A DNA stretch of 64,000 nt from G965203045 sp965203045 (lineage in GTDB: Bacteria; Pseudomonadota; Gammaproteobacteria; PS1; Pseudothioglobaceae): NCBI GenBank assembly GCA_965203045.1, contig OZ241850.1, positions 248,001 through 312,000 of the forward strand. Direction: 5' to 3'. Of the stretch, positions 18,807-29,400 are shown one piece after another (position 1 is the stretch's first letter; each line of letters begins with the position of its first letter). Position numbers and translations under genes: made by a program. The notes under the pieces are model-generated. The model worked only from the letters and a program-made list of their open reading frames with translations, was not told the origin of the DNA and searched no databases.

Positions 18807-18843
18807 ATTAATTTTCCTACTATGTTTAAACCCAAGTTTTAGA

Positions 18844-19371
18844 ATGCGCCTTAAAAACCATAAATTAACAGAAGCACGATTTTTGCCATCACCTAATTAC
18901 AACCAGCGTCCAGAACAAACCATTATTGATTTGATTGTAATACACGGCATTTCTCTGCCTCCTGGAGTTTATGGCGCTGAATTTGTAGAAGATTTTTTTT
19001 GTAACAAATTAGATTATAACCAACATTCCTATTTTGTAACTATCAAAAATTTAAAAGTTTCAGCGCACTTACTAATTAAAAGAAGTGGTGATGTGGTGCA
19101 ATTTGTGCCATTTGACAAACGTGCTTGGCATTGTGGCAAATCGCATCATAAAGGTAGAGATAATTGTAATGACTTTTCTATTGGGATAGAGATAGAGGGT
19201 AGCGATAATATTGCTTATAACAATGTGCAATATCAACGATTAAACCGTATAATTAGCGTTTTAAAACAGAACTACCCTATTGAAAATTTAGTTGGTCATA
19301 GCGATATCTCCCCAGAACGAAAAACTGACCCCGGTAGTGCGTTTGATTGGAGTAAAGTATGCAAAATTTAG
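18844..19371 (+). CDS. ampD: 1,6-anhydro-MurNAc-L-alanine amidase AmpD
   Basis: A cytoplasmic zinc amidase that cleaves anhydro-muropeptides during peptidoglycan recycling. From the chosen ATG the protein is 175 residues. It opens with the AmpD-type segment LPSPNYNQRP, has zinc ligands in IVIHGISLP and VGHSDISPERKTDPG, and FSIGIEIEG. Reading could extend to 18757, but that adds a hydrophobic leader that does not match AmpD, so 18844 is preferred. It overlaps kdsC by 13 nt. Confidence 0.92.
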   Translation: MRLKNHKLTEARFLPSPNYNQRPEQTIIDLIVIHGISLPPGVYGAEFVEDFFCNKLDYNQHSYFVTIKNLKVSAHLLIKRSGDVVQFVPFDKRAWHCGKSHHKGRDNCNDFSIGIEIEGSDNIAYNNVQYQRLNRIISVLKQNYPIENLVGHSDISPERKTDPGSAFDWSKVCKI

Positions 19372-19871
19372 CCCACTTAAAAGCCAAAAAGATTAAATTA
19401 TTGATTTGTGATGTAGACGGCGTTCTTACCGATGGGGGCTTGTATTTTGATGCCAGTGGCAACGAATTAAAACGTTTTAATGCCCAAGATGGTCATGGTT
19501 TAAAAATGCTTCTGCAATTTGGCATTGAAGTGGCTGTTGTTAGCGCAAGGAAGGCAAAAGCAGTGGAACACCGCATGCATGATTTAGGCATTAAACACTA
19601 TTATCAGCAACAAAGTGACAAAAAACAAGTGCTTAATAAATTGTTAAAAAAATTAAAGCTCAAACTCGAAGAAATTGCCTATATTGGTGATGATATGCTG
19701 GATTTACCTATCATGCAACAAGTAGGACTAGCAATTGCGGTAAATAATGCGGTCGACAAAATAAAGACTCACGCTCATGTTATTACTGCTAAAAATGGCG
19801 GTAATGGCGCAGTGCGCGAGGTGTGTGATTTATTACTAAAAACCCAAGGATTAGATAAAAAGTATGAATGA
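19359..19871 (+). CDS. kdsC: 3-deoxy-D-manno-octulosonate 8-phosphate phosphatase
   Basis: A HAD-family hydrolase releasing KDO from KDO-8-phosphate for lipopolysaccharide. The 170 residues have the C0-capless HAD motifs: LLICDVDGVLTDG (nucleophile Asp), VVSARKAKAVE, and the metal motif YIGDDMLDLP. The size is typical of KdsC. Translation probably couples to ampD (13-nt overlap) and to the next gene (8-nt overlap). The isomerase kdsD is not adjacent. Confidence 0.93.
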   Translation: MQNLAHLKAKKIKLLICDVDGVLTDGGLYFDASGNELKRFNAQDGHGLKMLLQFGIEVAVVSARKAKAVEHRMHDLGIKHYYQQQSDKKQVLNKLLKKLKLKLEEIAYIGDDMLDLPIMQQVGLAIAVNNAVDKIKTHAHVITAKNGGNGAVREVCDLLLKTQGLDKKYE

Positions 19872-20166
19872 TTTTGCAAAAAAATGTTACCATTACTTAA
19901 AACAAAATGTCCCAGTAGGCAAAGTAATTAGTTATGGAGACCTAGCCCGCGCCATAGGGCATAAAGGAGCTGCTCGTGCAGTTGGGTCAGCAATGAAAAA
20001 CAACCCTTATGCGCCGCAAGTGCCATGCCATCGAGTAATTAAAAGTAATGGAGATGTTGGCAACTACCTTTATGGCGCCGAACAAAAAATTTTACTATTA
20101 CTACAAGAAGGCGTTAAAATCAGCAAACGTAAAATTAACAAACAGCACATTTTAACCATAAAATAA
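19864..20166 (+). CDS. MGMT-family methylated-DNA alkyltransferase-like protein
   Basis: A 100-residue protein corresponding only to the C-terminal DNA-binding/active-site domain of O6-alkylguanine-DNA alkyltransferase. It keeps the active-site cysteine in VPCHRVIKSNG and the helix-turn-helix segment ISYGDLARAIGHKGAARAVGSAMKNNP, including the arginine finger. It lacks the N-terminal domain of Ogt/Ada. It could be a minimal alkyltransferase or an alkyltransferase-like flag protein; the retained cysteine favours some repair activity. It overlaps kdsC by 8 nt. Confidence 0.85.
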   Translation: MNDFAKKCYHYLKQNVPVGKVISYGDLARAIGHKGAARAVGSAMKNNPYAPQVPCHRVIKSNGDVGNYLYGAEQKILLLLQEGVKISKRKINKQHILTIK

Positions 20167-20169
20167 ATT

Positions 20170-21507
20170 ATGAATAATCAGCATTGGTCGTCACGTTATG
20201 TATTTTTATTGGCGGCAGTGGGTTCGGCTATTGGTTTGGGTAATATCTGGAAATTTCCTTATATTGTCGGCGAAAATGGCGGTGGCGCTTTTGTGTTGAT
20301 ATATTTGCTTTGTATTGCTTTGGTTGGTATTCCAGTTTTAATAGCTGAGTTACTCATTGGCAAAACAGCTCAAGCAAATCCAGTGTTAGCATTTATAAAT
20401 TTGTCCAAACAATTTAAAACCACTCGTCTGTGGGTGTTGTTTGGTTATATCGGCGTTATTAGTGGATTTTTAATTCTATCTTTTTACTCAGTGGTTGCTG
20501 GTTGGTCACTAGAATATTTAAAAGTTTTTATCCAAAATAGTCTTGTTAATAGTAACGCTAAAGAGGTTGAGGCTTATTTTATTAATCTATTGACAAACCC
20601 TACTACTTTATTGCTATGGCATAGTGTTTTTATGGCACTAACTATTGTTATTGTCTCGCGCGGTGTTAGAGGTGGTATTGAAAAAGTCATTAATTCTACT
20701 ATGCCTATTTTGTTTATACTACTAATTATTTTAGTGTTATACGCCTCCCAATTAAACGATTTTAACAAAGCATTTAAGTACTTGTTTTACCCTGATTTTT
20801 CCAAACTAAATACAGAAGTGGTATTGACTGCATTGGGGCATGCCTTTTTCACTCTATCCCTAGGTATGGGGGCAATGATGGTTTATGGTTCATACCTGAA
20901 AAAAACAGCACCAATTGCTAAACTGTCACTAAGTATTGCTATTATAGATACTTTGGTAGCGCTACTTGCTGGTTTAGCAATATTTCCACTAATTTTTACT
21001 CATAATTTAGAACCTGGTGCTGGTCCATCATTGCTATTCATCTCTATGCCAAACGCCTTGCTAGACTTACCTTTTGGACAATTTTTTGGCATTGCTTTTT
21101 TCCTATTATTACTTATAGCCGCTCTTAGCTCGGCAATCTCTATTTTAGAACCAGTTATACGTTATATTGAGCAAAAAACCAAATTAAATAGAATAATTAT
21201 TACTTGGATAGTTGGCGTAATCATTTGGCTTATTGGTATTACCACTTTACTATCATTTAATAATTGGTCAACCATTACCCTAATAGGTGATAAAAACATT
21301 TTTGATAGTCTAGATTACCTAACAACTAACATCCTATTACCACTAGGCGGCTTAGGCATTACCCTATTTGCCAGCTGGATTTTGGCTAAAAAATCAGACG
21401 TAACCCAATCGCTTGGTATAACCGGCATAACTTATAAAATTTGGCAATTTAGCGCAGCAATTATAGCCCCTATTATTGTTTTAGTAGTATTTTATAATGG
21501 TTTATGA
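20170..21507 (+). CDS. Sodium-dependent transporter, SNF (NSS) family
   Basis: A 445-residue membrane protein with about 11 predicted segments. The N-terminal signature SRYVFLLAAVGSAIGLGNIWKFPY is diagnostic for the neurotransmitter:sodium symporter (LeuT/MhsT) family, and GGGAFVLIY follows. Bacterial members import amino acids with sodium. The substrate cannot be told from sequence. It begins 3 bp after the alkyltransferase-like gene and ends the plus-strand run. No terminator hairpin was found after it. Confidence 0.9.
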   Translation: MNNQHWSSRYVFLLAAVGSAIGLGNIWKFPYIVGENGGGAFVLIYLLCIALVGIPVLIAELLIGKTAQANPVLAFINLSKQFKTTRLWVLFGYIGVISGFLILSFYSVVAGWSLEYLKVFIQNSLVNSNAKEVEAYFINLLTNPTTLLLWHSVFMALTIVIVSRGVRGGIEKVINSTMPILFILLIILVLYASQLNDFNKAFKYLFYPDFSKLNTEVVLTALGHAFFTLSLGMGAMMVYGSYLKKTAPIAKLSLSIAIIDTLVALLAGLAIFPLIFTHNLEPGAGPSLLFISMPNALLDLPFGQFFGIAFFLLLLIAALSSAISILEPVIRYIEQKTKLNRIIITWIVGVIIWLIGITTLLSFNNWSTITLIGDKNIFDSLDYLTTNILLPLGGLGITLFASWILAKKSDVTQSLGITGITYKIWQFSAAIIAPIIVLVVFYNGL

Positions 21508-21912
21508 TTTATAAGTTTAATTCAATTTATCACTCTAGGATATAAACGCACTCTACAAAATATTTATTAAGTAAATTGCTAGTGACGGGCAAGATTTTGC
21601 ATGGATAGTAATTAATTGGTATTATAATATGGGTAATAGGGGGTAGTGATTAAAAGAAATTTTAGATATCAACCATATTGGGATTAGAAATGTGGATTTA
21701 GGCACTACAAAATTAAACGGCACTAGCGGGTTTTATTAGTAGCTTGTGTAATTTCTAAAAAAGCTGCTAATTTAGTAGTCGTATCATCGCCTAAATCTAA
21801 TAAAACAGTGTTGCTATTGGACAATAAATCTAATAAACTAAATAGCTGTTTTGATACTGTTAGGTCCTAAATTAATTCTGCAATTTTAAAAGAAGTAATG
21901 CTGACCTTTTGA
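21508..21912 (-). pseudogene. Gene-poor stretch with a broken minus-strand gene remnant
   Basis: 405 bp between the SNF transporter and aceE (convergent ends). On the minus strand one frame reads VSITSFKIAELI, a stop, then 47 codons (21866-21726) including LFSLLDLLSNSNTVLLDLGDD and TTTKLAAFLEI before another stop. Protein-like pieces continue in a shifted frame (VPFNFVVPKSTFLIP). The hydrophobic strand ending LDLGDD resembles a Walker-B-like strand of ParA/StbB-type P-loop proteins, a weak suggestion only. Most likely a decayed gene. Confidence 0.4.
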
Positions 21913-24567
21913 TTAAACTGTTAACGGATTAGGCTTATTGGTGTTAATTTTATATTTTTTGATTGCTGCGGATACTTTACCCATATTAATTATGCCCTCA
22001 TCAGCTAAAGCATGTAAACTAGCAACAATAACATAATAAGCATTAACCTCAAAGAAAAGACGTAATTCACTTCTAGTATCACTTCTACCAAAACCATCTG
22101 TGCCCAGAGTTTCATAGTGGTTGGGTATGTATTTGCGTAGTTGTTCGGCGTAATTGCGCATATAGTCGGTAGCGGCAATTACCGGAGCTTTGCTGTCTTT
22201 TAAGCAACTGGTAATATAAGGAGTTTGAGGTTTTTTGCTTGGATTTAGACGGTTTTCTCTATCAATATTTTGCGCCTCGCGCGTAAGCTCGTTAAAACTA
22301 GTAATACTCCATACACGACTACTAATGCCCCAGTCCTTATCTAGTAAAATGGCGGCTTGTTCCACCTCGCGTAAAATAGCGCCACAACCAAATAATTCCA
22401 CTTTTTCACTGCTTGTACCCACTATTTTTAACACATAAGCGCCTTTTAAGATGCCATATTGTGAATTTTTTGGTATAGCTGGGTGGCTATAAGACTCATT
22501 CATAGTAGTAATGTAGTAAAACTTTGCTTGTTGTTTTTCATACATCTTATATAAACCGTCACGGATAATTACCGCTAACTCATAAGCATAAGTTGGGTCA
22601 TAAGAGATACAATTAGGAATAGTGTTTGCCAAAATATGACTGTGGCCGTCTTGATGCTGCAAACCCTCTCCTGCAAGGGTTGTTCTACCAGCCGTGCCGC
22701 CGATTAGAAAACCTTTTGCTTGCATATCACCCGCTGCCCACGCTAAATCACCAACACGTTGGAATCCAAACATTGAATAGTAAATATAAAAAGGAATCAT
22801 AGTGATATTATGGGTTGCATAAGCAGTTGCCGCTGCTATCCAATCTGAAAATGCGCCGGCTTCATTGATACCCTCTTGCAGCACTTGACCTTTAATATCT
22901 TCTTTATACCACATAACCTTATCCGAGTCCTCAGGCTGATATAACTGCCCAGATGAAGAATAAATACCAAGTTGGCGAAACAGACCTTCCATACCAAAAG
23001 TACGCGCTTCATCGGGAACAATAGGCACTAGCCTCTTGCCTAAAACTTTATCTCTAACCAATAATGATACAATGCGCACAAAAGCCATAGTAGTTGATAA
23101 TTCACGTTGCCCAGTGTCTTTTAACAAATTGTCAAAAATATTTAGTGGTGGGGCTTTTAGGTCCTCTAACTTAAATTTGCGCTCTGGTAATAGACCACCC
23201 AAAGCCTCTCGTCTTGCTAACATATATTTAACTGCTTTTCTATTTCTGTCAGGCTTGTAAAAATTGAGCTCTTCAATATCAGCCTCGCTCACTGCAACAT
23301 TAAATCTTTTAGCAAATCTGCGGACTGCTTTATAGCCTAATTTTTTTTGCGAATGTGTGATATTCTGTCCTTCCCCAGCCTCGCCCATACCATAACCTTT
23401 AACAGTTTTTGCTAAAATTACAGTTGGCTGCCCCTTATGCTCTTTGGCGGCTTTGTAAGCTTGATATACTTTAATTGGATCGTGCCCACCACGTCTTAAC
23501 GCATAAATCTCATCATTAGAAAGATGGTCTACCATCTTTAGTAATTCTTCTGACTTGCCAAAAAAGTGCTTACGCACATAAGCGCCATCTTTGGCTTTAT
23601 AACCTTGATAATCACCATCTAAGACTTCCTCCATTCTCGCTTTTAACAAACCTTTATCATCTTTGGCAAGTAACGCATCCCACTCCGAGCCCCAAATTAC
23701 CTTAATCACATGCCAATTAGCGCCGCGAAACATTCCCTCTAATTCTTGAATAATTTTGCCATTGCCACGCACAGGACCATCTAAACGTTGTAAATTACAG
23801 TTAATAACAAAAATTAAGTTATCTAACTTCTCTCGACCAGCTAGGGAAATTGCCCCTAATGATTCAGGTTCGTCCATCTCGCCATCACCTAAATAAGTCC
23901 ACACAGTGCGTTTATCGGTAGCTTTTAACTCACGGTCTTGTAAATACTTCATAAAACGAGCTTGAAAAATTGCCATAATCGCCCCTAAACCCATAGAAAC
24001 AGTAGGAAATTGCCAAAAATCTGACATTAATTTAGGATGAGGATAAGATGATAACCCTTTTTTGCTAGCCTCTTGGCGAAAATTTAATAATAGTTTTTCA
24101 TCTAAACGTCCCTCTAAAAAAGCGCGTGCATATATACCGGGGGCCACATGTCCCTGAAAAAAGATTAAATCGCCACCTTGGGCAGCATTATTGCCACGAT
24201 AGAAATGATTGAACCCAACATCATACAAGGTCGCGCTTGATGCAAATGAGGCGATATGCCCACCAAGCTCCGAGCTTTTGTTATTAGCTTTTACCACCAT
24301 CACCATCGCATTCCAACGAATAATATTAGATATTTCATGCTCAATATCTAAATCCATCTCTGATATATCAACTTCTTTACTACTATCAATACTATTAAGA
24401 TAAGCGGTAGTAATGCCACTAGGCAGCTCAACACCAATAGCGTGGGCTATATTCATTAACCGCTTAAGAATAAACTGCGCGCGCTTAGAACCTTCTAGTT
24501 TAATAACTGAATTAAAAGCATCTAGCCATTCTTGAGTTTCTTGTTTGTCAATATCGTGATAAGGCAT
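21913..24567 (-). CDS. aceE: Pyruvate dehydrogenase E1 component (homodimeric AceE)
   Basis: The thiamine-diphosphate subunit that decarboxylates pyruvate and acetylates the E2 lipoyl domain. The 884 residues match the AceE length. The ThDP-binding motif runs from YLGDGEMDEPES to VINCNLQRLDGPV, and the N-terminal part has HIASFASSATLYDVGFNHF. E2 (aceF) and E3 (lpd) are not adjacent: upstream on the strand is rseC (27-bp gap) and downstream a decayed stretch. They must lie elsewhere. Confidence 0.96.
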   Translation of the reverse strand: MPYHDIDKQETQEWLDAFNSVIKLEGSKRAQFILKRLMNIAHAIGVELPSGITTAYLNSIDSSKEVDISEMDLDIEHEISNIIRWNAMVMVVKANNKSSELGGHIASFASSATLYDVGFNHFYRGNNAAQGGDLIFFQGHVAPGIYARAFLEGRLDEKLLLNFRQEASKKGLSSYPHPKLMSDFWQFPTVSMGLGAIMAIFQARFMKYLQDRELKATDKRTVWTYLGDGEMDEPESLGAISLAGREKLDNLIFVINCNLQRLDGPVRGNGKIIQELEGMFRGANWHVIKVIWGSEWDALLAKDDKGLLKARMEEVLDGDYQGYKAKDGAYVRKHFFGKSEELLKMVDHLSNDEIYALRRGGHDPIKVYQAYKAAKEHKGQPTVILAKTVKGYGMGEAGEGQNITHSQKKLGYKAVRRFAKRFNVAVSEADIEELNFYKPDRNRKAVKYMLARREALGGLLPERKFKLEDLKAPPLNIFDNLLKDTGQRELSTTMAFVRIVSLLVRDKVLGKRLVPIVPDEARTFGMEGLFRQLGIYSSSGQLYQPEDSDKVMWYKEDIKGQVLQEGINEAGAFSDWIAAATAYATHNITMIPFYIYYSMFGFQRVGDLAWAAGDMQAKGFLIGGTAGRTTLAGEGLQHQDGHSHILANTIPNCISYDPTYAYELAVIIRDGLYKMYEKQQAKFYYITTMNESYSHPAIPKNSQYGILKGAYVLKIVGTSSEKVELFGCGAILREVEQAAILLDKDWGISSRVWSITSFNELTREAQNIDRENRLNPSKKPQTPYITSCLKDSKAPVIAATDYMRNYAEQLRKYIPNHYETLGTDGFGRSDTRSELRLFFEVNAYYVIVASLHALADEGIINMGKVSAAIKKYKINTNKPNPLTV

Positions 24568-24594
24568 AACAAAACCTATAAAATAAGTCTAATT

Positions 24595-24984
24595 TTATCC
24601 TAACTGCTTAAGTAGATATTTACTAAATATAAACCCAAATACAAAACCCAAAATACCAAAAATAACCTGATAAATATCTTGCTGCGGATAAACAATGCTT
24701 GCAAAAAATGCGGCAACAACCAAACAAATCAGTGGCAATAAATACAATAAAAATGCATGCTTAAATAAAGTGCTAGTCGCTATATTTAATGTAATAATAT
24801 CTCCTACTTTGTACTCACTACTTACTGGATAGGTAATAGTTTGTCTACGGAAAATACGTCCTAAGCTAGCAATACCGCACCCACCTTCTGTATCGCAAGT
24901 ATTACAATTGTCAGCATTGATTGGTTCTAATTCTGCTGTTTTTTTATTAATTTTAATAATCTTAAATTGTTTGTCCATAGTCAT
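24595..24984 (-). CDS. rseC: RseC/SoxR-reducing-system family membrane protein
   Basis: A 129-residue inner-membrane protein. It has an N-terminal cluster of four cysteines (CNTCDTEGGCG plus one just before) and GRIFRR, then two membrane segments (about 75-95 and 102-122), the RseC/MucC layout. In E. coli RseC influences the sigma-E pathway and works with the Rsx complex that reduces SoxR. The gene lies directly upstream of aceE and 35 bp from the divergent algC start. Two close Met codons (residues 1 and 3) are both possible starts. Confidence 0.85.
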   Translation of the reverse strand: MTMDKQFKIIKINKKTAELEPINADNCNTCDTEGGCGIASLGRIFRRQTITYPVSSEYKVGDIITLNIATSTLFKHAFLLYLLPLICLVVAAFFASIVYPQQDIYQVIFGILGFVFGFIFSKYLLKQLG

Positions 24985-25019
24985 ACTAAAATATTATGTT
25001 TTTGTTATATTTTAATACA

Positions 25020-26405
25020 ATGTCCGTTAAGCAATCCATTTTTAGAGCCTATGATATTCGTGGAATTGTTGATTCTGAATTAAACCAACAAACAGTAATT
25101 GCAATTGGCAAGGCAATTGGTAGTTATTCAATTCTAGCAGGAGAGAGAAATATTGTTATTGGACGTGACGGGCGATTAACTAGCGCTAGTTTACGCGATT
25201 ATTTAGTTGATGGATTAAAACTTAGCGGCTGCCATATAATGGATATTGGACAAGTTGCAACTCCACTGCTTTATTTTGCTACCAAAACTACAGCTGCAAG
25301 TTCTGGAGTGATGATAACTGGTAGTCATAATCCACCACAATATAATGGTTTTAAAATTGTGATTGCTGGTAAGACTTTATCAGGAACAGAAATTGCTGAC
25401 TTATATAAAATTATTATTAACAAAGATTATCAAACTGGTGCTGGCAGTATCAGTGAAATTGATATTAAAAATAATTACCTAAATGAAATTCTAGCCGATG
25501 TGAAGCTACAAAAACCGCTTAAAGTAGCCATTGATTGCGGCAATGGTGTTACTGGGACTATCGCACCAATTCTATACCAAAAACTAGGTTGTGAAATAAT
25601 TCCACTATTTTGTAATGTTGATGGTAATTTTAATAATCATCACCCCAATCCGAGTGATGCAAAAAATTTAATTGATTTGCAAAATACTGTTACTCTTAAT
25701 AAAGCTGATGTAGGTTTAGCGTTTGATGGTGATGGTGATAGATTGGGCGTGGTGGATAATTTAGGTGATATAATTTGGGCGGATAAACAACTAATTCTAT
25801 ACGCGCAAGATGTACTTAGCCGCAATAAAAACGCCAGCATTATTTACGATGTCAAATGCTCCAATTTAGTCCCTAAAATGATTAAATGCTACGGTGGAAA
25901 AGCGATTATAGAACGCACAGGACATTCTTTTATTAAGGCAAAAATGCAAGCTGAAGCCGCTTTGCTCGCTGGTGAAATGAGTGGACATATTTTCTTTAAA
26001 GAACGTTGGTATGGCTTTGATGATGCTCTTTATAGCGGCGCTAGATTATTAGAAATCCTATCTAAAAACAAAAAAAGATGTGCTGATATTTTTGCCTCGC
26101 TTCCCAAAAGTACCACTACTCCAGAAATTAATATTGATTTTACCAAACAAGGAGAGCAATTTGCAGCAATGGACAAACTTAACTCTTGTTTAGATGGACA
26201 AAATTTTCAAGGACAAATCACCACCATTGATGGCGTCCGTATTGATTTTAGTAAACCAAACGGCTGGGGCTTGGTGCGCCCTTCTAATACTACACCATCC
26301 TTGGTGCTTAGATTTGAAGCTGATAATAACAAAAATTTAGCTGATATTTTGCAAAAGTTTAAAGTTTGGTTTAATCAAGCTGGTGTAAATAGTAGCGTAT
26401 TTTAA
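25020..26405 (+). CDS. algC: Phosphomannomutase/phosphoglucomutase (AlgC/ManB type)
   Basis: Interconverts hexose 1- and 6-phosphates for LPS or exopolysaccharide sugar nucleotides. From ATG 25020 it is 461 residues and starts SIFRAYDIRGIVD, the family N-terminus; eight more codons upstream (from 24996) do not fit. Motifs: active-site serine in TGSHNPPQYNGFK, metal-binding DGDGDRLGVVD, sugar-binding GEMSGHIFF, and phosphate-binding RPSNTTPSLVLRFE. Whether mannose or glucose is the main substrate cannot be decided. Confidence 0.92.
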   Translation: MSVKQSIFRAYDIRGIVDSELNQQTVIAIGKAIGSYSILAGERNIVIGRDGRLTSASLRDYLVDGLKLSGCHIMDIGQVATPLLYFATKTTAASSGVMITGSHNPPQYNGFKIVIAGKTLSGTEIADLYKIIINKDYQTGAGSISEIDIKNNYLNEILADVKLQKPLKVAIDCGNGVTGTIAPILYQKLGCEIIPLFCNVDGNFNNHHPNPSDAKNLIDLQNTVTLNKADVGLAFDGDGDRLGVVDNLGDIIWADKQLILYAQDVLSRNKNASIIYDVKCSNLVPKMIKCYGGKAIIERTGHSFIKAKMQAEAALLAGEMSGHIFFKERWYGFDDALYSGARLLEILSKNKKRCADIFASLPKSTTTPEINIDFTKQGEQFAAMDKLNSCLDGQNFQGQITTIDGVRIDFSKPNGWGLVRPSNTTPSLVLRFEADNNKNLADILQKFKVWFNQAGVNSSVF

Positions 26406-26439
26406 AATACTTAAACCTTATTATTTGTCCACAACATAA

Positions 26440-29400
26440 CTAATCTTTACTACTATCCTCTTTTTTAAGTAAATCTTTAGTATTGATCCGTTTTAATTGC
26501 TTATTATTTTTGCTAGTTTTTTTGTCAAATAGTTTAATCCATTTTTTAGCCCAAGCATTGATTTTTAGAGACATTGTTTGTTGTTGGGTTTGGTTATATT
26601 CTGCATCAGTATTACCAGTGTTTTCAAGCAAACCTAAATAAATAGCGGTGGTGTTAAAAATACCCTCCTTAGCGCTAATAGCGCCTAGAGGAATAACCAA
26701 TAATGTTAGAATAGTAGATATAAAAACTCCAGATAATAACGAAATAGCCATACCTTGGAAAATAGGGTCAAACAGAATCACAGACGAACCGCCAATAAGT
26801 GCCAAAGCAGTTATTAAAATCGGTCTGGTGCGCACACTACAGGCATTAATCACAGCATCAAAAAGTTTGACATCTTTAGCGTATTCTTGGACGGTAAAAT
26901 CAATTAGTAAAATAGAGTTACGCACAATAATACCAGCCAAAGCAATCCAGCCAATCATTGAAGTTGCGGTAAATTCTGCATTTAGTAGCCAATGTGCCGG
27001 CACAATGCCTAGCAAAGTAAGCGGAATTGGAGCCATAATAATTGACGGTAGTAAAAAATTACCAAACTGCCATACCACCAGCATATAAATTGCTACCAAA
27101 GCCACTCCAAAAGCGATGCCCATATCTCTAAAAGTTTCGTAAGTTATCGTCCATTCGCCCGCCCAATCAAAACTTAATTTGCCACTCCTATCCGCTTTTG
27201 GTAAATAGTTGCCTTGTAAAATTTCGTTATAATCAGTTTTATAATCATTTAACAGCTCATCTACTTCGCCCATAGCATAAATTGGCGCGCTCAAACGACC
27301 AATTGGTTCGCCTACTACATACTCTACTGGAACTAAATCTTTGTGAAAAATTAGCGGGTCTTGTTGTTGCAAAACAAACTCTCCTAAATTAACAATAGGC
27401 ACTAACTTACCACCACGAGTGGGGACGGGTAATTGTTTTAGGTAATTTAATTGTGAACGTTTTGCAAGCGGAGCTTGTATGAAAATAAATGTAGGCTCTA
27501 GGGCATTCCTAAGACGCACTGTGCTTACATTAAAATTACCCATCGCCATTGCTAGTGTTTCTTTAATAGTATGAACGCTGATGCCAAGACGGCTTGCTTT
27601 TTCGGTATCTACATCAAAATACCAAATAGGATGTTTGTCACGCATATAATTATCCACATCCGCCATAACTCCAGTTTGTTTAAAAATAGTAGTAAGATCA
27701 ATGGCTAATTTCTGGCGACTGAAATCATCTGGGGCATAAACTTCAGCTACTACTGGTCGCAATACCGGTGGTCCAGGCGGCATCTCTACAATAGCAATAT
27801 TAGCAGCAGCTTGGTCAGCAATATCTAAAATTAAAGACCGCGCTTCTAAAGCAATTTTATGACTTGGTCTGCTACGCTGATTTTTATCTAATAATTGTAA
27901 CTGCAGTTCGCCTAAAGATGATTCTTGACGCAAATAATAATGACGCACCAAACCATTAAAATCAAAAGGTTGAGAAGTACCGGCATAAGTTTGCACCGCC
28001 ACTACCTCGGGAATATGGCGCAAGACTTCTGCCATTTGATTAAGCACACTATTGGTTCTAACCAACGAAGTACCATCAGGCATATCCAACACAATGCCAA
28101 ATAAATTTTTATTATCCAAAGGCAACATTTTTACTACAACAGCAGTAGAGATAAACATAGAAATCGCTAAAAAAAATGTTACTACCAAAACCGCTAAAAA
28201 TAACCAACCTAAACGAATATTATGAATTAATCTGCCAATGATACGATGATAAAATTGGTGCAAAAAATTAATAGTTTTTTGCTCTGTATGCTCCATATTA
28301 TTAAGCACTTTAATAGGTGGGACTAGCTTCATTATAAAATAAGGCGTAAATACAAAAGCAGCAAACAAAGAAAATAACATCGCCACTGAACCTAAAATAG
28401 GAATAGGTTCCATATAAGGACCCATCATTCCTCTAACTGCTGCCATTGGCATTAAAGCCGCTATTACCGTTAGTGTTGCCAAAATAGTGGGGTTGCCTAC
28501 TTCTCGCACTGCGTCAATGGCAGTTTTAATGCTAACTTTCTGCTCAATTAACCAACGCCTATAAACATTTTCTACAACAACAATTGCATCATCTACTAAA
28601 ATACCAATAGAAAAAATAAGAGCAAACAAACTTACTCTATCAATAGTAAATCCCATTAACCAAGCAATAAAGATCGTCATCAATAATACCACTGGAATAA
28701 TCAAAGTAACCACCACAGCCGCGCGCCAGCCCAATGCTAACCAAATCAGTAAACTAACAGCGCCTGTTGCGATAAAAAGCTTTAAAATCAGTTCATCAAC
28801 CTTTGCCTTTGCAGACTCGCCATAATTACGGGTAATACTAACATTGACATCACTAGGAATAAGCGTTCCTTTTAATTTATCAACTACAGCAATAACATCG
28901 CTTGCAACCTTAATACCATTAGAACCATATTTTTTGGCAATAGCAATAGTAACCGCAGCTGCGCCATTTGCTACTTTTGGCTTTTTTAAATCATCAGCGC
29001 CAACGCTTGCAACGCCAACATAATGAGTAACAATTTGGCGAGCATCTTCAGGCGCATAATAAACTTTGGCAACATCACGCACATAAACTGGTCGCCCGCC
29101 CTTGGTACTGACCACTAAGTTTTCAATATCGGCTGTTTTTTGAAAGAAATCACCTGAATAAATCACCATTTCGTAGCCATCAACATCAATAAAACCAGTC
29201 CTACCTTTGGTATTTGATTGCTCAACAACTTTTGTGATTTGCTGCAAAGAGACTTGATAACTAAACAACTGAGAAGGATTAATATCAATATGAAAAACTT
29301 GCTTGCGACCACCGACTACAAAACCATTATTAGTATTTTCTATATGCTCTAAGCGCTGCAAAACCTCTAAACCCAAAGCGCGCAATTGCCCATCATCAAC

